Below are positions 60,543 through 64,000 of a stretch of DNA of 64,000 bases, piece by piece. Every line of letters begins with the position of its first letter. Position 1 is the first letter of the stretch. The DNA comes from Manduca sexta. Lineage: Eukaryota; Arthropoda; Insecta; Lepidoptera; Sphingidae. The translations under genes and the position numbers were made by a program. The notes beneath the pieces were generated by a model, which searched no databases, was not told the origin of the DNA, and saw only the letters and a list, made by a program, of their open reading frames with translations. The stretch covers positions 13,338,777-13,402,776 of the forward strand of contig NC_051141.1 in NCBI RefSeq assembly GCF_014839805.1. Direction: 5' to 3'.

Positions 60543-60835
60543 GGCTTGCCTAGTCGCAGATAATGTTTGGAGCCTCCTTCAGAGTGTTCAGCGCCTGCAG
60601 ACTTTGTAGAGCATCGGTGTTTCACGTCAGCTATAGGTATATGCTTTTACGCGGGTCCCTATATTTCTTTTTGTTTGGCATATATAAGAGAGCCCACAGT
60701 TGCAATCTATCTTGTATACTCCCGGTTCTTGCAGAGGTATACGGCACTTGACAGGTGGTAAAATTAACTAATCTTCTAAGGAGTCTTGAAATAAGTTTTA
60801 GTGAAAGCACGCTTCAGGATATAGCTAATCTTGTC
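60543..60835 (-). pseudogene. PLE GIY-YIG endonuclease remnant (second PLE)
   Basis: On the minus strand, LYPEA-type and YHLSSAVYLCKNR segments precede GVYKIDCNCGLSYICQTKRN and RVKAY, the same order as in the PLE at 5.3-6.2 kb. The CxC motif before the YI(G/C) motif is present, and the YIG glycine is again Cys. A one-base shift separates YLCKNR from GVYKID, and a TGA follows the RVKAYTYS segment. The copy is dead and 5'-truncated. The part encoding the last helices is missing before the terminal repeat. Confidence 0.75.
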
Positions 60836-60839
60836 GTTG

Positions 60840-60950
60840 ATTCTCTTACATTTGGTAATTTAATTAAATCGGAACCCAAAAGACCGGCTGCCAGACTTCA
60901 AGACACTATGTACTCATTCTGCGTAGATCGGACCACCAACAGCTAAAAAA
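60840..60950 (+). pseudogene. PLE ORF C-terminal piece in the opposite orientation
   Basis: On the plus strand LIKSEPKRPAARLQDTMYS matches the very C-terminus of the PLE at 5.3-6.2 kb (LIKLEPKIPSARFQRT on its minus strand). It is followed by a stop and then the right terminal repeat. It is therefore a second, even shorter PLE copy pointing right, joined head to head with the left-pointing one near 60830-60845. Confidence 0.7.
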
Positions 60951-60972
60951 ATTAAAAAGTTGTATAATTGTA

Positions 60973-61098
60973 AAATGTAGGTAGATAGTGTCATTTTAAC
61001 TTTGCGGATGAACAACACCTCAGTCTCCCCCGTGAATATGAAGGCTGCAAAATCTTCGAAACGTCGGGAGAAAACTAAAATAATTAAAACCGCGATAA
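60973..61098 (+). repeat. PLE terminal repeat, right arm of the inverted pair
   Basis: AATGTAGGTAGATAGTGTC, TTTAACTTTGCGGATGAAC, AACACCTCAGTCTCCCC and CGAAACGTCGGGAGAAAAC are the reverse complement of 60424-60542 with point differences. The arms bracket the two PLE fragments. Confidence 0.75.
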
Positions 61099-62398
61099 CC
61101 TCCGTAAAATTGTTTAATTTTAATATTTTTCATAATTATTATTGGGGATATTTCATCGTTTGATGTCGACATATAAGTAAATTATGTAAACGCTTCAATA
61201 TCGCGGTCTATCGGGAATCAAGTCTGCCCTATTCACAATTAATTATGTTGCTGTCATTGACGTATCTATATATATTCATAGACACGAGCGTCCATAAAAA
61301 CATTTTTTTCAAAGTCTGAACTAAAATGGCAACCAAAACGTCACTGTTATAACCTATTTATTCCCTGGAACAATAATAATTTTACTTTTTTAACTAATAT
61401 TTTCGATTCAAATCCAGGCTTACCCTTTAGACACGAGTTCTTATACCATGAAGGCCACTCCGTACACACCCAAAAGCTATGTAAGGAGAGAGAGTATTTT
61501 TTGATTATTATTAATTAAATTTCCTAATTATCAATAACTTTAAAACTTAACAATAACTCTTTAAATCATTTTCTTGGTCCTAGATTGTCCAATCCACTGA
61601 ATACGTATTTATTGGTTTGGTTTAAGACGTGCACTTTTCTATTTATAGACTACAAGAGGTAATTACGCTCAGTGAAATATGTTTTTTGTCGATCTAGTAA
61701 AGAAACTGGTTGTGTGCTACTAATTTATCTACACTTTGACATTTAGAAATGTTTGTATTACATATTACATATTTTTATTATACCACAGTAAAATATTATA
61801 GACACTTTACTGTTCTGTACTGTATAAACAGATACTTATGTATACATAGTGTTCCAACTACTACGATAAGCGAATCACGTAAGTAAAACGTTCAGAAATG
61901 TAAATAATAATCACTCAGCGTCAGCTTGCCCTTTGAAGCCAGTGCAGTCGTTGTTCATTCAATTTTCGAAGCGGCTAGCGTCGCACCGGAAATTGTCGAA
62001 ACCCCCTTGGAGACTGCGGTCCATGGGTGTTGCTAACACACATTTAGTGTTGTTATGAAAGCGTCATTGCGCCGCCAACCTAACGTTAACGTTCTCTGAA
62101 AGAGTTTATTGCGTATGTTTGCGGGCTAGTATTGTCTGTTTTGATATTGACATGTGAATGGTGTAACTGATACTAGTGGTAGAGACGATATCACACTATG
62201 CATGCTTATGGATTTCGACGCGTAAAGCCCACAGGCGAATCTTTGTCGGATTGGACAAAACCATTCCATTCATATTGTGTTGCATAGTCTTACGTCATAC
62301 GTATAAAACGAATGTCAAGTGACAAATTAAGGCCCTTCTGTGAAAGCTTTATGTTCAAGCCGTTCCCTCCGTCGTGTTAATGAGACCTACACTGACTA
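61099..62398. other. Stretch without gene
   Basis: AT-rich, with a GC-richer segment at 61915-62060 (GGCTAGCGTCGCACCGG). No coding frame or repeat recognised. Confidence 0.5.
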
Positions 62399-62655
62399 TC
62401 TGGCGTAGTTGTATTGCGTGCGCGGTACGACTATTGCACTAAGGTATCGGGCTTTAATCCCGTGTCGGGCATATTGGGCATATTTTTTTCATGGTATGAA
62501 ACCTATAATCTAAAAATGAGCCATATAATTACAATAAGTCCGCCTCCCATTACATGGAACCTAACATTGCTGGTGTACTGTGGGTGTATTACACCTCTGC
62601 TTATCACTGATAAGAGAAAAAAGGGAGCCACTATGTTTATGTTTGTATGTTTATT
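62399..62655 (+). mobile_element. SINE family A, diverged plus-strand copy
   Basis: It starts with TGGCGTAGTTG (box A). GGGCTTTAATCCC stands at the box B position, 50 bp on. The body contains GTCCGCCTCCCATTACATGG and GTGGGTGTATTACACCTCTG, matching the family-A order of copies at 14.4 and 42.2 kb. The tail is rich in ATGTTT units. Box B is mutated (the TTCGA core is TTTAA), so Pol III activity is doubtful. The 120-codon frame across it (62414-62776) is not a gene. Confidence 0.7.
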
Positions 62656-64000
62656 TAAGGATTACAGAATTATTTGTGGTACACCATCACCTTTAACCCC
62701 GAGTATTAACCATGGGACTACGTCCCCACTATACTTACGTCCCGGTCAGTTATGGTTTACCGAAATATATAGTTAGTTATCTAGAGGTGGGAAATCGAAC
62801 TTACTTCTACACATTTTCGAGTTGATTATTTCCCCGACTGGTTGCGGTTTTTTGAAAGTACACCGATATTAAGTTTGCCTCATTTATATAACCAACTGAT
62901 TGCACCTCCAACAAAATATATTTTAACGATCGGCACCTATCACAAAACTAAAAAAAAAACATAAATAAACTCGCAAAGTATCCATTGTTACAACACAGAA
63001 TGGAAGCGTAACGTGTTTATCGTCATTAATTCCTAAGACACGTATATTATGTGTAAAAGAAATCTTTGTAAACAAAATGTTTAACGTTAACACAAACGTG
63101 CGTAACAATGCCCGAGTTTACATTGAAGCACAAAATGACATTATGTTATGGTATCGCAAGATACAAATGCCCGACAATAATGCTTGTACGCAGAAACGTG
63201 ACAGTTTTCTAAATACAAGTATCTTGTGGACAATACGAACAATTTTGTTTATGTATTCATTTTACGTTTGATATTTTTATGCATCAGAAATTATTTCGAA
63301 TAAACAAAATATATACCGCCATTATTTATAAAGTTAATTTAAAAATACCCAATAATTATAGAGGAACAAATTAAGAGTAATGTAAAAATGTTCTTTAATT
63401 GCTTGTCTGGTCCTATTTTTTTGATAGACGGCTGGCAAACTAACAACACTATCGGACAATGCATTATCGACTTTTAATAGTGACTACTTGGAAAGGGGCA
63501 GAGTCCAAAGAAAGATACATTTAATACGTCTATTGTTAAAACAAATCTGCTATTTTATAGTCCATTTTTATTAAGACCGACTACATAGTACATGCACCGA
63601 CCGATTACATACTAGTGAGATTCTTTAACTTTAGTCTTAATTTTATAATAATTGCAAGGGGCAAATTGTCTGCCATAGAACGAATCTATAAGAAATACAA
63701 ATTGAACACAAAAAAAACAAAACATGCTATTGATTAGAGCTCTTCAAATCACTTCACGAGAAAGACGTTAAGAGGGAACGATCGGAAATCTCTAAAAGTT
63801 TAATTAATGTTATCTCGCAATATTGCTCCATAAAAAGGAATACACAAAACGATTGCACTGTTTTTTGACTATCGAATGGACTCAGCACTGATCGGTTTGG
63901 ATTCGATGTTCGCCAACATAAATGTTACTTTCACGTAGTATAAAAGATTTATTGCCCTAACCTAAATATAATGTATTTACACATACATAAAACATTAAAA
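62656..64000. other. Stretch without supported gene
   Basis: At 62680-62750 CACCATCACCTTTAACCCC and ACGTCCCCACTATACTTACG may be a remnant of another repeat, not identified. Frames at 62923-63108 (-) and 63077-63271 (+) are unrecognised. The rest is AT-rich to the window end. Confidence 0.45.

Noticed and set aside
62414..62776. 120-codon frame
   Set aside because: It runs through a SINE from its head into the flanking DNA.
1..64000. CRISPR arrays, bacterial operons or ribosomal RNA
   Set aside because: No spaced direct repeats of CRISPR type, no dense coding and no rRNA signature; the sequence is eukaryotic.

Overview
The window reads as non-coding nuclear DNA from a moth or butterfly (Lepidoptera). 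I found no prokaryotic features and no host protein-coding gene that I would defend. The lepidopteran assignment rests on the repeats: tRNA-headed SINEs of two families, small Helitrons ending in a hairpin plus CTAG next to T, Penelope-like (PLE) remnants with a GIY-YIG domain, and the tail of a BEL/Pao LTR retrotransposon. The species cannot be named from this.

Layout. 1-983 is a frameshifted BEL/Pao pol end (integrase catalytic core plus a DUF5641-like tail), followed by a probable polypurine tract and 3' LTR. 5.3-6.2 kb is a broken PLE on the minus strand. 6.9-7.2 kb is a strong CpG island with G-quadruplex potential. 8.7-14.7 kb holds a SINE fragment, a LINE end, a complete short Helitron, a perfect 21-bp hairpin and a SINE with a visible target duplication. 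18.3-28.0 kb holds three more Helitron copies, a SINE-like element, several GC-rich patches and, at 25.03 kb, a match to a recursive-splicing ratchet site. 30.5-30.9 kb is a 404-bp MITE with 41-bp terminal inverted repeats. 36.4-42.5 kb is a SINE cluster, one copy with an 11-bp target duplication and one with a 42-bp palindrome built on its promoter. 45-55 kb is mostly unique sequence with CpG-rich patches and one candidate micro-exon. 57.06 kb has an 8-bp-period GTAG array. 59.5-61.1 kb has a composite Helitron and a PLE built as two inverted partial copies. 62.4 kb is another SINE.

Interpretation (inference). Long AT-rich unique DNA without exons, GC-rich patches every few kilobases, a plus-strand ratchet site and a plus-strand micro-exon candidate would fit the inside of a very large intron, or the regulatory flank, of a plus-strand developmental gene. 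No gene identity can be assigned. The only protein homology I recognise is in transposable elements, all of it broken. Coordinates of element ends are approximate unless a target duplication or terminal motif fixes them.
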